The notes under the pieces are model-generated. The model was given only the letters and a program-made list of their open reading frames with translations. It made no database searches and was not told where the DNA came from. Source: Leucogyrophana mollusca (taxonomy: Eukaryota > Basidiomycota > Agaricomycetes > Boletales). Taken from it: a DNA stretch of 64,000 bases. Of this stretch, positions 1 through 12,100 are shown piece after piece; position 1 is the first letter of the stretch, and every line of letters begins with the position of its first letter. The DNA lies in the NCBI GenBank assembly GCA_021014945.1, contig MU266383.1:1-64000 (forward strand), written 5' to 3'. Position numbers and translations under genes: made by a program.

Positions 1-542
1 GAAAGTACACACCCCCCTGCCCCAAACACTCCTCTCAGTCTCGACGCATGGTGAGCATCCTTCCCAATGTCATTTTATGTCGCAGCATCTTCATCGAGCT
101 GCCAGCCTTCTGGAAGGACTTCCAGGGCACTCTGTTCGACATCGGAGCTGATTTCTTGAAGCCTCGTGGTTCTAGAGCAGATCCTGGGGAGCAGGCATTG
201 GTTATAAGCGTAATCGAGCAAGAAACTAGTAAGTAATGAATAGATGTGTGGGTTTTCTGAATTTCTTGAATTGTTTGTATTTTCTGAATTAAAAACTGGA
301 TTCGGACACGCTGGACAAGGTTTTCGGAAACAGCTGTAAGTCACAGGCTCGTCAGCACGGCGTTCAAGAGTCCGCCACAAGAACGCCACAAAGCAACACA
401 AAGCCCTTGTTTGCTTCCGGCGGCAACCTTTCCTGTCTCAATTTCTCACCTGCTGAGGCGCTGTGATTATTTCCATCGGTTTTGCAATACCATCGTCTGG
501 CTCTAGTCCTTGCATTGACATAATACCGCGATCCACGCATGG
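1..542. other. Left edge, no defensible gene
   Basis: A possible plus-strand exon lies at 86-228. It follows a pyrimidine-rich acceptor ending in CAG at 83-85 and ends at a GTAAGT donor at 229. It is open in one frame and has a protein-like composition, beginning IFIELPAFWKDF. A start ATG followed directly by GTGAGC occurs at 48. I could not extend this to a gene, and the opposite strand is open over 75-401 as well, so it may be chance. Confidence 0.2.
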
Positions 543-3500
543 ATGTCGTCTAGAATCGCAACTTTGCTTGCTTGGTGCAACCATCACGGCGTACGAATCC
601 ATCCGCGGGTACAGGTGATAGAGAGCCTCAGCTCTAATACCTCGCCAGATCTCGACAGTGATAGCCTCAGTGACAACAGCGCAACCCTCGTATCTTCATG
701 CGAAGGGTCTATCGAACATGCCACTACTCGTGAGTTCACCGTTTTTTGTGGGATTTTTAAGAGAACCTGTGATTCCCATACTTTGATTGTTCACAAGTTT
801 CCTGATGTAATCTGTCAGGCTGCGTTCTCCGCCGCCTGTTGACATCACTTGACGTGGTGTTTCGACCGCAGCTACGCGGTAGCCACCGGCGGGCTTGCAT
901 TTCTTCCAGGCTAGGGGCTTGTGCTGTACAGTTCCTTTATCTGACGCGACAGCGAGGATCACGACGAAAATGCCGCTGTTTATTCTCATCATATCCCTTC
1001 TTTTCTGATTTTTTCTCATTTACATTTATAGTCGTTTACATTCCGAAGGCCGCAGTCCTGTCCGTGAAGTCGTGTTCGCTCTCCGACGTCATCACACCCG
1101 TGCCATATGGGCACGGTGCACACCTCGCGCTCGCGTTCGCAGTGTATGGTGAACTGTGCGTGTATCCTCCCCTTTGTCCCAGATTCCCAGATTTACTCTA
1201 CCGTTTATCCGCCACGTAACTAAATGATATCTTGTCTTTTTGCTTCGCATGTGAACCCTTAACCGACCTCTATACTGGCCTCACTTTACTCTGCAATGAT
1301 GTGCATTTCCTCTATTCACTGCCACGTGTTCTCACGCTCGTCTCCGGCGACCACCTTACTTTTTGGTGTCCAACTTGTTGACTCCCACGCATACCTTGAC
1401 ATGGTGTACCACGCTACCTATGCTTGGAAATGAAACGCCGGAATATACTCAATCAAACGCACATATCCTCCCTGCATCCACTGCCCACTCGTGCCATTCA
1501 TCTGAACCATTTCTGATCCGCCACTTGGATTCGCGTTCCGACCTGGGTTACTGCCGTTGTTGGTGTTCTGGTGTATTCCACGCTGTGGCAATTTCCCTCG
1601 TGCGTACGGCAGGTTGCGAGGCAAGGAAACGCGATGGTTCGGATACCTCCAGAGCTTACCGCGGGAACTAGTGGATATTGCACTGTTCTGGGGCGTCGAG
1701 GACGTCATTGGATCACATTCGTGTATCTCCCGCGGATGTGACCAGAACGAAACGAGTGTGCAATGGGCTATGAATCTGAACCGAAGCGGAGACACTCGGG
1801 ATGAACATTTGGGCACAGACGCTGATACTAACGGGCCCACGTGCAGTTCGTGCCGACGCCTCCAAGACGGAAAAAGTGCTCGAATTTGGCTACGTGATAC
1901 GGAGACTGAAAAGGAGCTAAAGGGGCTACTGGTATGTTCTATCTCTTTCCCCCACTTTCTTCTGGCAGATTCCGTTCCATGACATGCCATTCTTCCCGTT
2001 CGCCTATCTTCTTCTGTCGGCCCCCTTGCATTCTCGCGCTAGGATCAATTCTATTTTTATTTGTGCTTTTGATACGCTTGTCGCGATATCGTGGTGTCAT
2101 GATGCTGTGTTCCTTGCTTTCATTTCGGGCTTTGCATGGAGTGTGAGCGGAGGACGTGCTGGATTGCCCCCGATATAGGCCTGGTCATGGCATTTTGCAG
2201 TGTGCAGACCTCGCTTATTCCCGGCGTCCATCACTCGCCGTTTAGTGTCTCGCGGGAAAACGCGAGGCATGTTGCCGCCTCCCATCTTGGCGGACCCTCG
2301 CACTGCGGTTGCCTCATTTCCCTCGTGTGGAGATCTCAATCACGAGCTAGCTCCACTTCAACTTGATCTAGACAACCTTCGTCTTCCTCATCGCACATCG
2401 CCGACGTTATTGCGGGGCTGGAGAGACACCTTATCCTTTCCTTCTTCGTGCATGCAATGCGCTTAACATGCCGTTTGCTTGTTTAGTTGTTATTTTTGCT
2501 GCGTTATTCTGGACATCTTATCTTCGTTCTGTGGGGATCTTAGCATCGATGCTGCGCCGCGTGTACTAATGTGACCCCCTGCACGTTTTGGTGTGGTTGC
2601 ACTTCATACCTTCTTTCGCGCTTATCACACATTTATGAGGGCTGGGCTTGATTTTTCCCTCTCTTCCTACGATTCCGATCGTTGATAGAACCAAGATTGA
2701 TTATTCATGTCCCAAGAGTCAAAGCTAACCTTGTATTGTTTCGTGGTCTTCGGGAACAGGAAGAAGTGCGCCAATACTACTCTGAAGTCGTCGAGCCCAC
2801 GCTCCACAGAAACTTTGGAAGTGAGGCTCGTACGGACCGGCCAGATGAAAGTGAACACAAAACTCACCACAATCACAATTGTCGGAGTCGCAACCCGGGC
2901 GCTGGCCCTGGTCCCGCAAGTGATATCTCCCTCTACGGGTTTTGCCGGGCGTACTCCCTCGTGTCGTCCCGCGCGTTTTTGGTGGACGCGTATCATGGCC
3001 TCGCGATGGTTCCGATAGCTGATGCGTGAGTGTCTGCTTGGTTATTACTCATCCATGATCCGTTTTTACTCTTGGTGGCCCATGTTTTGTCGAGTGGGTC
3101 GCTCTTCTGGCGCATAAACCGTGTCGGGGTGATGTGAGGCGGCTACGTTTCCCCATCACCCTCTCGACCGACACCCTATCGTGCTTTGAGCTTGGTATTC
3201 CCTACGCCATTCGGCGTGGAGCCGATAGCATGTAACCTTTTGTGGGTTTCTAGCCTCAGCAGCATGCTATCGCTACTTGGACGGTCGAGCTGGTTGTCGG
3301 GGATGTCGGGGCGTGGCCTGTCCTTCTATTACGACGTCGCTACCCCCCCACCCTTGTGGGGAATGAGGGGCCGGCGGTGCGCTAGTGCGCTCTCTCGCCC
3401 TGAGCTGCTTCTTTCCTCGCCAACGCTTTTCGTATTGGCAGAAGATCAAGTTTCACTGGGGACTTATGGTTCCTCCGAGTCGCTATGACTTATTCGGTTC

Positions 3501-6417
3501 CACGACGCGGGTTTGGGGCAGCCAATTCTCCTAAGTCTCTGGTTTGGGAGTTTGCAGTCCTGATCCAGTCGACCGTCTCTGATGACAGAAGGCCAACTTT
3601 GTCTCCTGTTTGTCTGCTGTTTAGGGACAAGTCAGACTCTTGATCCTCCGTACTTGCGCTCCGGTCGGCTCGTCTGCGGCACATCAGGACCCGTCTATCC
3701 CTAGAATGCACTAGTCACTTTACGAGCTTCTGCTTCGTGGCGGTAAGGTGCTCAATGTGTCGGCCGCGATGACGATGCGGTCACACCTGGTTCTTTCCGG
3801 CGGCTCCCTTTCCGGGGGTCGTTCTGTGCGCATCACCTAAGCCCGAAGAGAACCTCGTGTAGCCGTAGTCTGTCGATCCAGCGTTCTGGTGCATCGCATT
3901 GCTTCGATGCAAGCTTGAACCTCTATCACTTGATCTGTCTTCTGGGCGAGCGAGCAGGCGCTGCTATATTATGATGGGTGGTGGATGATCCCGATGAGCT
4001 AACTTGGTTTATTTGAATATCAAAGGTTCAACCACACGAACGAGAATCATGTGCATATGGAGGTGCGTTCCGGTTGACCTTTTTCGTTCCTTTTGGGCGA
4101 TCTGCCGCGCGGCACTTGGGCACAGCTTGCTGTAGAGGTGCTGTCTGCATTCTTCCTTTCAAAGGCCAAAGCGGAGCACATGCAGACTTCCGTCGTCATT
4201 CAAGCTTTCCATGTCTAACATTGTGTCTATTTTTATGTTATGGATTGCTGACTAATGCTGTTGGATCGACAGAGCGAGTACGATGTCTGCGTCGAGTGCG
4301 GTTCGCTCGTAGAGTGCGAGCATGACCACGAACCAGGGGAACACCCCCCTCGACCCCCAACCTTGGGCGGTACTCACCCCGCCGAAATAGTCACAAACCC
4401 ACCAGCCATCACAACCAAGGATTCGGACGCAGATGCGGACACCCTCGAGATGCGCATGGTACGCCCCATCCCGCCACACACCGAAGTATTCAACACGTAC
4501 GGAGCTCTAACGAATGCGGCGCTTCTCGCGCGGTATGGGTTCTTGCTCGACGCTAACGAGTGGGATGTTGTGAGCATGCCGATTTCGAGCTCGTTGACGC
4601 AGGGGTTCCTTCGAGTGGCACGCGAACATAGCAACGAGGAGAGTGATAAAGATAATAAAAGTGGTGGCGCCACTGGCAGGCGCCCACCCAGGAACACAAC
4701 GACCACTCCCGGCGGCGGTGATTGGGCTTACGATACCGTTGGCGGAAAACACGGCATGCTCTGTGCAAGCGAGAACCGATCCCGTGGGGATGGTACGTTC
4801 ATTGTCGGCGGCGGGGAAGCGACTTCACGCGACGCGTATGAGGTTGGGGGTGATGGACGCAAGGCCGCCGCTCACTTTCAGGACGGTGACCTCGTAATCT
4901 CCCTTTTCGAACGCGTTGCACGTACTTGGGATTGTGAAGCTCTTTGGGACGCTGACGATGGAGACGAGAACGAAACTCAAGCTTTGGTGTATAACCCACC
5001 ACCCTCCACATCTCGAGGCAAAGAGGTAGTTCTGTGCCTGAACAGCGACGGCAAGCTCTCACATCACCTCTGGATATTCTGTGCGCTCGTCGCTTTCTCT
5101 GTCCATTTACCAGACCTCGTGGTTGAAGGGAATCTGGATGCACTCAAGAGACGTATGTTGCGGGTGCAGGAGTATGTAGAGAGGGCTCAGCTTCGCGGAG
5201 AAGATTCGGAGTCGGAATCTTCCGGCGCTTCGGCCGGTCCAGACTCAGCGCTGTTATCTGAGGAGGGGGGAACGGGGACCTCAACTCTCGACGTCGGTAC
5301 CATTTGTCTATCGCATTCGCATTCAAAACAAGCGACAGCCTCGACTCGCCCTTTTCAAGGCACCATCCCAACAGCGTTGTTCCAGCTCCTTCCAAGCTCT
5401 GAAGCGAGAGTCGAGAGCAATCGACGAAGACTTACGGATATAAATATTGCGGACGTGGTTGTTGGGGAGGCGGAGGGAGAGCGACCGGTGAAGAGGGTTC
5501 GACGGTCACGTTCAAGCTCGCCGCCTCTTTTGGAGGATCAGCGATCGAGTAATTTCGGTTTATCCGGTGGAGGGCCGGATTGCACGGGCCTCGAATATAA
5601 CCTGGGCGAAGATGAAGGCTTTCTGGACCACCGGATCGCAAGGTCACTTGTTCGTGTCGTGGTATGTTTTTGCCGGGAGCGCTTCGAGGGTATGGGAGCA
5701 GCAGAGCTTGGGGAAATACTTGATGTGAGTTCTCTTTTGGGCTTGCACTCTTCCTGTTTTATTTTATTCTCTGATCCACGTTGCAAACGATGTGAACGTG
5801 ATGGCGTTCGAGCTTCTTTCCTTCCCCCCGGGTTTTGGTCGCTGTGGTGCTCATTTCCGGTTGTCTGTCTGCGGACTTGTTCCCAGTAATGACAGCAGTC
5901 AATCTGCGATATAGTGACTTGATCCCCGAGATTGCTTCCACCGCGAATTCTATTGTCCACGAGTCATACGTTTATTTTGCGGCTCAGTTTGTGATGTGAC
6001 TGACGAAAAGAAGCGAATCTTCACTCTTACTCTACTTCCTTTGATTCACGTCGCGGACTTGCTCTCCCCCTTGATGATCATGAACGCTGCGCAGCAGTAT
6101 TCACCGCGATCACATCTACTCCTGCCATTGTTCTCGGTTTCCGCATTGTTCTCGTTTTTATTTTCGGGTTCTTCAAGCTTCTTTTTACTTGCATGCCTAC
6201 CGGTTGCATTGTTCTCCAAATGGGTCGATGCACCGCGTTTCCCCCCTCCAACCCGCCTCCCCCTTTACTATTAATCCTAATACTGATTCAATGCCCACAT
6301 AACGTACAGAGGACCCCATCCTGGATGCACCGCACGCGCACTGCGCTCGGGATCGCAGTAGGGGAGAAATCGATCGTGGAGAGCTGTGCGGCTACATGGG
6401 AGGGCCTCCTCGATTAG
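543..6417 (+). CDS. SET-domain protein lysine methyltransferase (SETD6/RKM-like)
   Basis: This is an S-adenosylmethionine-dependent protein lysine methyltransferase of the split-SET group. Seven exons join in phase: 543-729, 1032-1155, 1613-1931, 2760-3025, 4026-4062, 4273-5724 and 6310-6417, giving 830 residues. The N-terminus (LLAWCNHHGVRIHP) is typical of the family. It is followed by PYGHGAHLALAFAVYGEL, RWFGYLQSLP, and SLVSSRAFLVDAYHG at about residues 275-290. The SET core motif FNHTNENHVH spans exons 4-5. A family-type Cys motif (VCVECGS) starts near residue 315, and the catalytic-site segment VFNTYGALTNAALLARYGF starts near 383. Residues of about 400-780 are acidic and low in complexity, and the last exon resembles the Rubisco-LSMT-like tail. 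Introns are 302, 457, 828, 1000, 210 and 585 nt, far longer than elsewhere in the window. The substrate cannot be told; RKM4 and SETD6 relatives methylate ribosomal proteins or RelA. Confidence 0.86.
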
Positions 6418-7784
6418 TTCTCAGCTGGCGTGCTAAGACTCCACGCGCTAAACTCGTAGTGTCGTACACAGTGCGTAGACAGGGGATAGACCCCATATGT
6501 CTGTTATTGGGGTGCTTATGGCGTCATAGAGTGGGGCAGCGACGTTCTTGGGCTGACATGACATGACTGAATGCAATTCTGTTGACGCTGAGACATCTTA
6601 TGTTATCACGAGGGGTCTGTATATGACAAAGCGATGTGAGGGAGTGGTCGGCATATTTGTGAGCTCGGGTTGTTATCAATCAGCTGGCCGACTCGGAAGC
6701 ACTACTTAGTACTTACTTGTCGCCGGCATCGGACAGACCAGAAGCGAGCGCTCAAGCTTAAGCTAGGGTCGTCGGGAAAGTTTGACTCAGCGCTTGGTAC
6801 TGAACTACAGGGCAAGTGATCTCAGACAGAAGGACTCCCCCTGATCACTACCGTGAGGGTACGCTACAAGTCCCGACGCGGTTCCTCAGTAAATAGAGTG
6901 GGAGGTAACGCTACCGAAAAGGATATAGAGCATCAGGGCACAAGCTGATCGTGGCGTCGGGGGGAAATGAAGAGAAGCTTTCTGTGAGTAATTGATTCTG
7001 ACTCTGCGACATAGGTGTGTGGGAGAGAGCGCCTTTTTGGGCTGCTCGAGTAGGCGAGAAGGTTTGGTTTGCAGCTGAGGTTCAACTTTGGTGCAGCGCA
7101 AGTGGAAGTCACTTCTGAATCGGCTCTGGGGCGGGCTGGGTTCTGGAAGGAGCTTGGAAATAAGTTCTCGTTGGCGTTGGGCGTGAACTGGCCATGGTGC
7201 GGGAACGGTGAAAAAATGTTTGATGCAACGAGTCCAGTGTCAATATCGTTAGGTGCATGGGGCGTTCGCTCTCTATCAGAGTCAAACCGTGTCGTACACC
7301 ATCATAGACCAGGCTGGCCTCTGCCTGAATTCAACGCCAAGGGTACGCTCCTGCCGGGCCCACAGCAAAGTTCACTCTCGCTTGAACTGACGTTTGAACC
7401 CAGGTTCCTGCTTCTTGCCTGCCGTCTCGCAAGCAACGGTGCCGGATGATGTATTTGGTGATGTTGTGGGGTATTGTTGTTGTTGTCTTTGTTGTGGTGT
7501 ATGTTGCTTGGTTCCTGTGATGAGGCTGCCACATCGAGTCATGGCTTCGAATGGATTGTGCCGGGTCTGTTCTGTTCGGATGTCGCTTCTCGAATGATTT
7601 GGGGGTGTGAGCAAGTGCCCCCATGCACACACGGCGGGGGATGCGCTTTCCCTTCGTCATCCCTCGCCATACCTTGCCTCCCTGACGATGGCGCCGGTGA
7701 GTGCGGGTGAGTCGTGTTTGCTTACAGGACGTCGGGGGCACTACACCTAAAGTGGACCCTCGATCGGGGATAGCGTGACGCAGG
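6418..7784. other. Intergenic, nothing recognised
   Basis: Open frames on both strands (for example 7069-7449 plus and 7331-7741 minus) overlap each other, match no family I know and lack convincing splice structure. Confidence 0.4.
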
Positions 7785-7872
7785 GGAATAAATAATTAAA
7801 TATTTTAGCACCGATCGTGTCGTCTAGTCATAATTAAAAATCAGCCCTGTATTAAATATAAATAATAGAGAT
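7785..7872. other. AT-rich island upstream of the ECL1-like gene
   Basis: Runs such as AATAAATAATTAAATATTTT and TATTAAATATAAATAATAG stand out from the roughly 50% GC surroundings. It lies about 60-140 bp upstream of the TATA box of the next gene and could be a nucleosome-free promoter element. Confidence 0.45.
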
Positions 7873-7926
7873 AATACGTAAAGGGAACTCAGATCCAGAT
7901 CTGTGCTGCTGAATGTGGAAGGTGGA

Positions 7927-7933
7927 TATATAA
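7927..7933 (+). promoter_or_regulatory. TATA box of the ECL1-like gene
   Basis: TATATAA lies 95 bp before the ATG at 8028, followed by a pyrimidine-rich leader. Position and sequence fit a core promoter. Confidence 0.55.
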
Positions 7934-8027
7934 GAACTGGGCTGCGTTTCGACCTTGCCCTCCAACTGTCTCTCCGACTTTTTTTATTCCAACCCCAACA
8001 ACCACGACGAAGAGCAAGCTCATCAAG

Positions 8028-9110
8028 ATGGACGTCGACTGGTGTCTCTCATGCGAGCGCAGAATCGTAGGTCCACTCGCTTTGCTCTCCCGAGCGGGGA
8101 ACTTATCTCTCGCACAGGATGATTTCTCTCGCGCATCCTCGCCGTATTGCTCTCCGGAATGCTTTTCCTATGCGCAACCGGTAGCATCGTCATCTGCTAT
8201 CCAACTTAACCGTATTCGCCAATGGGCACAGGGGATCCCTGCAAACGAGCCGGCAGGCGCCCCTTCGCACCCGTTCGCATCTCAGCCCATATCCACACCC
8301 AACCGCTCCCCATCGCCCTCTACTCATGCTACTGCACCACACACACCCAAACTCATCACACGCACTTCAGCTACAATCCCCCTCCCCACTCTATGTGTCT
8401 CGTCACCCGCTAGCGCACACGTTCCCCGCACTCCGTCTCCACGTCTATCTCCCGCGGTCAGCCGTGCCTACACTAACGAGACCGCCACCGCAAGCGTCGC
8501 TTCCACGAGCCTCACTAGCCTCCTTAGCGAGCCCCTCATAGCGACCCCCGACGACTGCCCTCAGCAGGTCGGCTTTGGAATCACCGCCCTTGTGAAGGCG
8601 TGGGTCCACCACAGCAGCAAGTGCGCCAAGGGCTGCACCAAGGAAGATCATCACGGTGATGCTCCCTTACCGGCAATCGATGAATCGAAATATTTCCCTC
8701 CGCAGCCCTCAAAGACGAAACAGTTTAAACACTCGGCGCCCTCGCCGTCCCCATCTCCGCCTCCAGTCCGTCGAAAAATCACCCCCAAAAAATCGACGCA
8801 CCCATACGATCACACTAACGTAACGCCCACGCACACTCCCACCCCCGTCGTCTTCCCCTCCTGCCGCGCCGCAGATTTGGAGGACTGGGATGACGAAGAG
8901 GACGAAGAGGACCACTTCTTCTCCCCACAGCGTGTGTCCAAGTACGAGCAGGCATACATCGAGGAGAGCCAGTGGAGACGACCCGTTTCCCCCTCCCCAT
9001 CCCGCTCATCGACTTCTTCAACCGGCTCCTCTGTCCTTGTTATGAAGGCCCGAGAGCATCAGTGGGACGCAGCAAGGGGACGGCGAGGCGGGCAGGCCAT
9101 CCGTGCCTAA
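8028..9110 (+). CDS. ECL1-like (life-span regulator) small zinc-binding protein
   Basis: The N-terminus has the C-x2-C ... YCS-x2-C zinc module of the fungal ECL1/2/3 family: WCLSCERRI and then SPYCSPEC. In yeasts, ECL proteins extend chronological life span and respond to nutrient and metal stress. Read straight through, the frame gives 360 residues. A 51-nt segment at 8067-8117 begins GTAGGT and ends CACAG; it has no stop and is a multiple of three. Removing it leaves 343 residues and brings the cysteine pairs to the compact spacing usual for the family, so I favour splicing. The rest is Ser/Pro/Thr-rich, with an acidic run (DDEEDEEDHFF) near the C-terminus, and is probably disordered. A TATA box and an AT-rich patch lie upstream. 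Confidence 0.72.
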   Translation: MDVDWCLSCERRIVGPLALLSRAGNLSLAQDDFSRASSPYCSPECFSYAQPVASSSAIQLNRIRQWAQGIPANEPAGAPSHPFASQPISTPNRSPSPSTHATAPHTPKLITRTSATIPLPTLCVSSPASAHVPRTPSPRLSPAVSRAYTNETATASVASTSLTSLLSEPLIATPDDCPQQVGFGITALVKAWVHHSSKCAKGCTKEDHHGDAPLPAIDESKYFPPQPSKTKQFKHSAPSPSPSPPPVRRKITPKKSTHPYDHTNVTPTHTPTPVVFPSCRAADLEDWDDEEDEEDHFFSPQRVSKYEQAYIEESQWRRPVSPSPSRSSTSSTGSSVLVMKAREHQWDAARGRRGGQAIRA

Positions 9111-12100
9111 GTTATTTCTCGCTCCCCTCCTGTCTCTTCGCATTGTCCCCCTTCGCTCAAAAAACCACCGCGCATCACATCGCATCAAGGCGCACATCAT
9201 CGACTCATCACTCAAAAAATTGTTGTTTGTTTTCCGTTTGTTTTTCATGCTGGACGTTTCCGCCCTCGTGCACGCTTTTTGTGCTGTATTCTACATATTT
9301 TCCGCCTTTTTATTCTTTTCTTGTTTACTTGGTGCGCATTGGTGCACCCACGATCACTCTCTCCCATTTCATCGTCTCCTTTCTCTCACACACATCACAC
9401 CACACTCATTTCTGCTTTTCTTCACTCACTCGCATACACTTGTATATACATGCATATACACATAGATAGGATTCGTATAGACGTCTCGCTCTCACATACA
9501 CATTTTTCATTCACAGTTGAGATGTACGATTACATAGTGGATGGATGGAATTGATTGATTCAAATATTCTTGTGGTTATTGCTGGAACGATGTGAACACG
9601 GTACACGCAAATACCATCAGAAAAACTTGAGAGCGATCGTCGCACAGCGCCAAGTCCCATCAAGGGCGTGAACTTGAGCTCAAAAAAGATGGAAGCTTGA
9701 TTGTTTGATGCAAAACTCCCGCTTACAGCCACTTAGTTAACATATGTACCGCTGTACTGTGTCTACGTGGAAGCAGGATGCTTTTGTGAGTCTGACGCAC
9801 ACAGAACACATGCACCCGTCATGGTAAGCGATGTGGGGTTGGTAGGTTGTTCGGTTAAATATCGAGAAGAAGCCTGTCGATTGAATGCCTGAGCACTGAG
9901 CACGTGGAGATGAGGACTTTGTGAGGTCGCGGGTGCAAATAGCTACACCACAGCCGTCGAAGGCCCGAGTTCTCGTGGCCTGACAGCTGCGAGACGGACA
10001 CGGCCAACTGTCGAGGATCCCAGGAATACATTTCATACATACATAAGCGAGGACCTGGACTTTGCTCTGTGTGGCAGAATCAGAGAACTTGGAAGCAGGG
10101 CCTTCGTGAAATCGTGATGGGCCACCGTGTGGCATGGGAGCGGGAGAGCTTGGAAATACAAAGCTATGTGTGTACTTACGAGTGACTCCAGCTCCAGCCA
10201 TTCGATCCAGAAGCTTTGGATGGACTGATGGAATAGCCTTTGTGGCATGCGTACGGTATTGACCATGTCATTTTGGCAGAGACAGGGAAGATCAAGTGAT
10301 GCCCTCCACCCGAACATCGACGTCCGGCAGCGCTGACTCTTTGTAACCGATACATCACGTAGATATTTTAGAGATGTCGCTTCGCAATGAAATTTATGCA
10401 TATGCCTTCCAAGTCAGGCGTACCGACGATATCGATGGAGTTTTTGACGAGCCGAAATTGCTTCTTTCATGAGGATTGGAGCGACTGCAGGGAGAACTTG
10501 AGTCACCTAAGTCAATCCAGGATGCTATGAATACCTTGCGTAGGGAATAATGCGTAGGTTCGAAAGCTGGAATACCAGCTTGTGCTCTGGTATCGCGTTG
10601 CAAGGCAGAAACCATCCCACGCTCTCTTTTACCTTGACACTCATGTGGATGCCGATTGGACTGGTACTGACTAGCTTTTCTCCTGTGGACCACTTTCGAG
10701 GCCAGCAGGAGGGAAGCTGGTCCGCATCCAACTCATAAAAGCACTTTTTGGGTTTGTTAGCAGGTAATCAATGACCTCACCAAGACTGCTTACAGCGGAG
10801 ACACTCACAGGAGGCAATCTCGTCTACATTCCAATGTCTCAAGCCAGTTACCCCCAGCAGGCCGGAAACATGTTTTCTTTCAAATGGAAGCCTTCATGTA
10901 TCAGAAGTCACATCGAGGACTTGGTCCAATCAACACCGGTCATGCAATGCCTTCATCTACAGCTCGGGCCATATCAGTCTCAGTCCTCTCTATTCTTGCG
11001 CTGAGCACATGCACCAGAGGCCCACCACGAACCCTGGGTCGCCAACAACAGAGAATCAAGACCCACGCACGGACAAAGTGCAGTCAAAAGTGTAAACACA
11101 TTCCGTATCCTGGGGGCCGGAACCACCAAAAAATCCCTCACCCGCCTTCTCCTAAAAAGCCCGGTGTGTGCTGGTCAGTGATGAAATGGCGGTGATAATC
11201 ATAGACGAAACAGGGAGAACAATAGCAGGTAGACGCCTGTATGCTAAAGTTAAATTCCGCGCCAGGTCGCCTTTCAGCCTGCCATATTCGTGTGCAATCA
11301 GCATCTCACTTGCCTCGCCGCCTCCTGCTCCTATCTCATTCACGGTAGCCAAAACTACCGAATGAGGAGGCTACCACATGAGCTCCAATGGATATTCCCT
11401 GCCGAGGACCCAACTTCGTAACCCGAAACCCCGATTTTCAATCGCGCGCACCGCCTCAACAGCTGTTGCTGTCGCTGTAATGCCCGAGAATGATACTGCC
11501 TGTCCCGGTATCTCCTTAGCGTGTTCGGGTCCGAAGTACACAGGCGCCAGAGGGGCATCAGTATCACGGCCGACTGGCTGAATTTTGAGGGCGCTGGATT
11601 GGCCGAATACGATTGAGCAGATCGTCACCGATTGTTGGGGACGGTGGGAACAGATAAGTTATCTTCTGTTGGGAACAATGGTTGGCAAATAGGATATCAC
11701 TAGATGCGCAAGATCGATAGGCTAGCTGCGGAAATGCTACCTCGACTTGTAGCAGGGAAGCTGGTATGTAACCGTCTATCATGATTCTACTAGGCAGTTA
11801 GTGGCTTCACATCACACCACGCCATAGTCGCAATATCGCTCGTATTACCATTTGCTATCTTTGCGCACCGGGAACAACTGTTAATGCGGAAAGCTATGTA
11901 TGTATCTCTGCCACCAACTTTAACCTACAATTACACTCACGTCAACTTGTCGTGATCAACGCGTACGGGATCGGCACACCGACTTGGGCGGAATGTGAGG
12001 TTGCCGTACGTTTCATCACTCGAACGTTGGGGTGTCAGACCACTCTTGCAAAATTCCAATGCCTTGTTCTTTGGTGTTCCAAATCCAGGGAAGCGGAGGC

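Noticed and set aside
4553..5143. Minus-strand open frames inside the SET gene exon 6
   Set aside because: They are shadows of the coding strand in a GC-rich exon.
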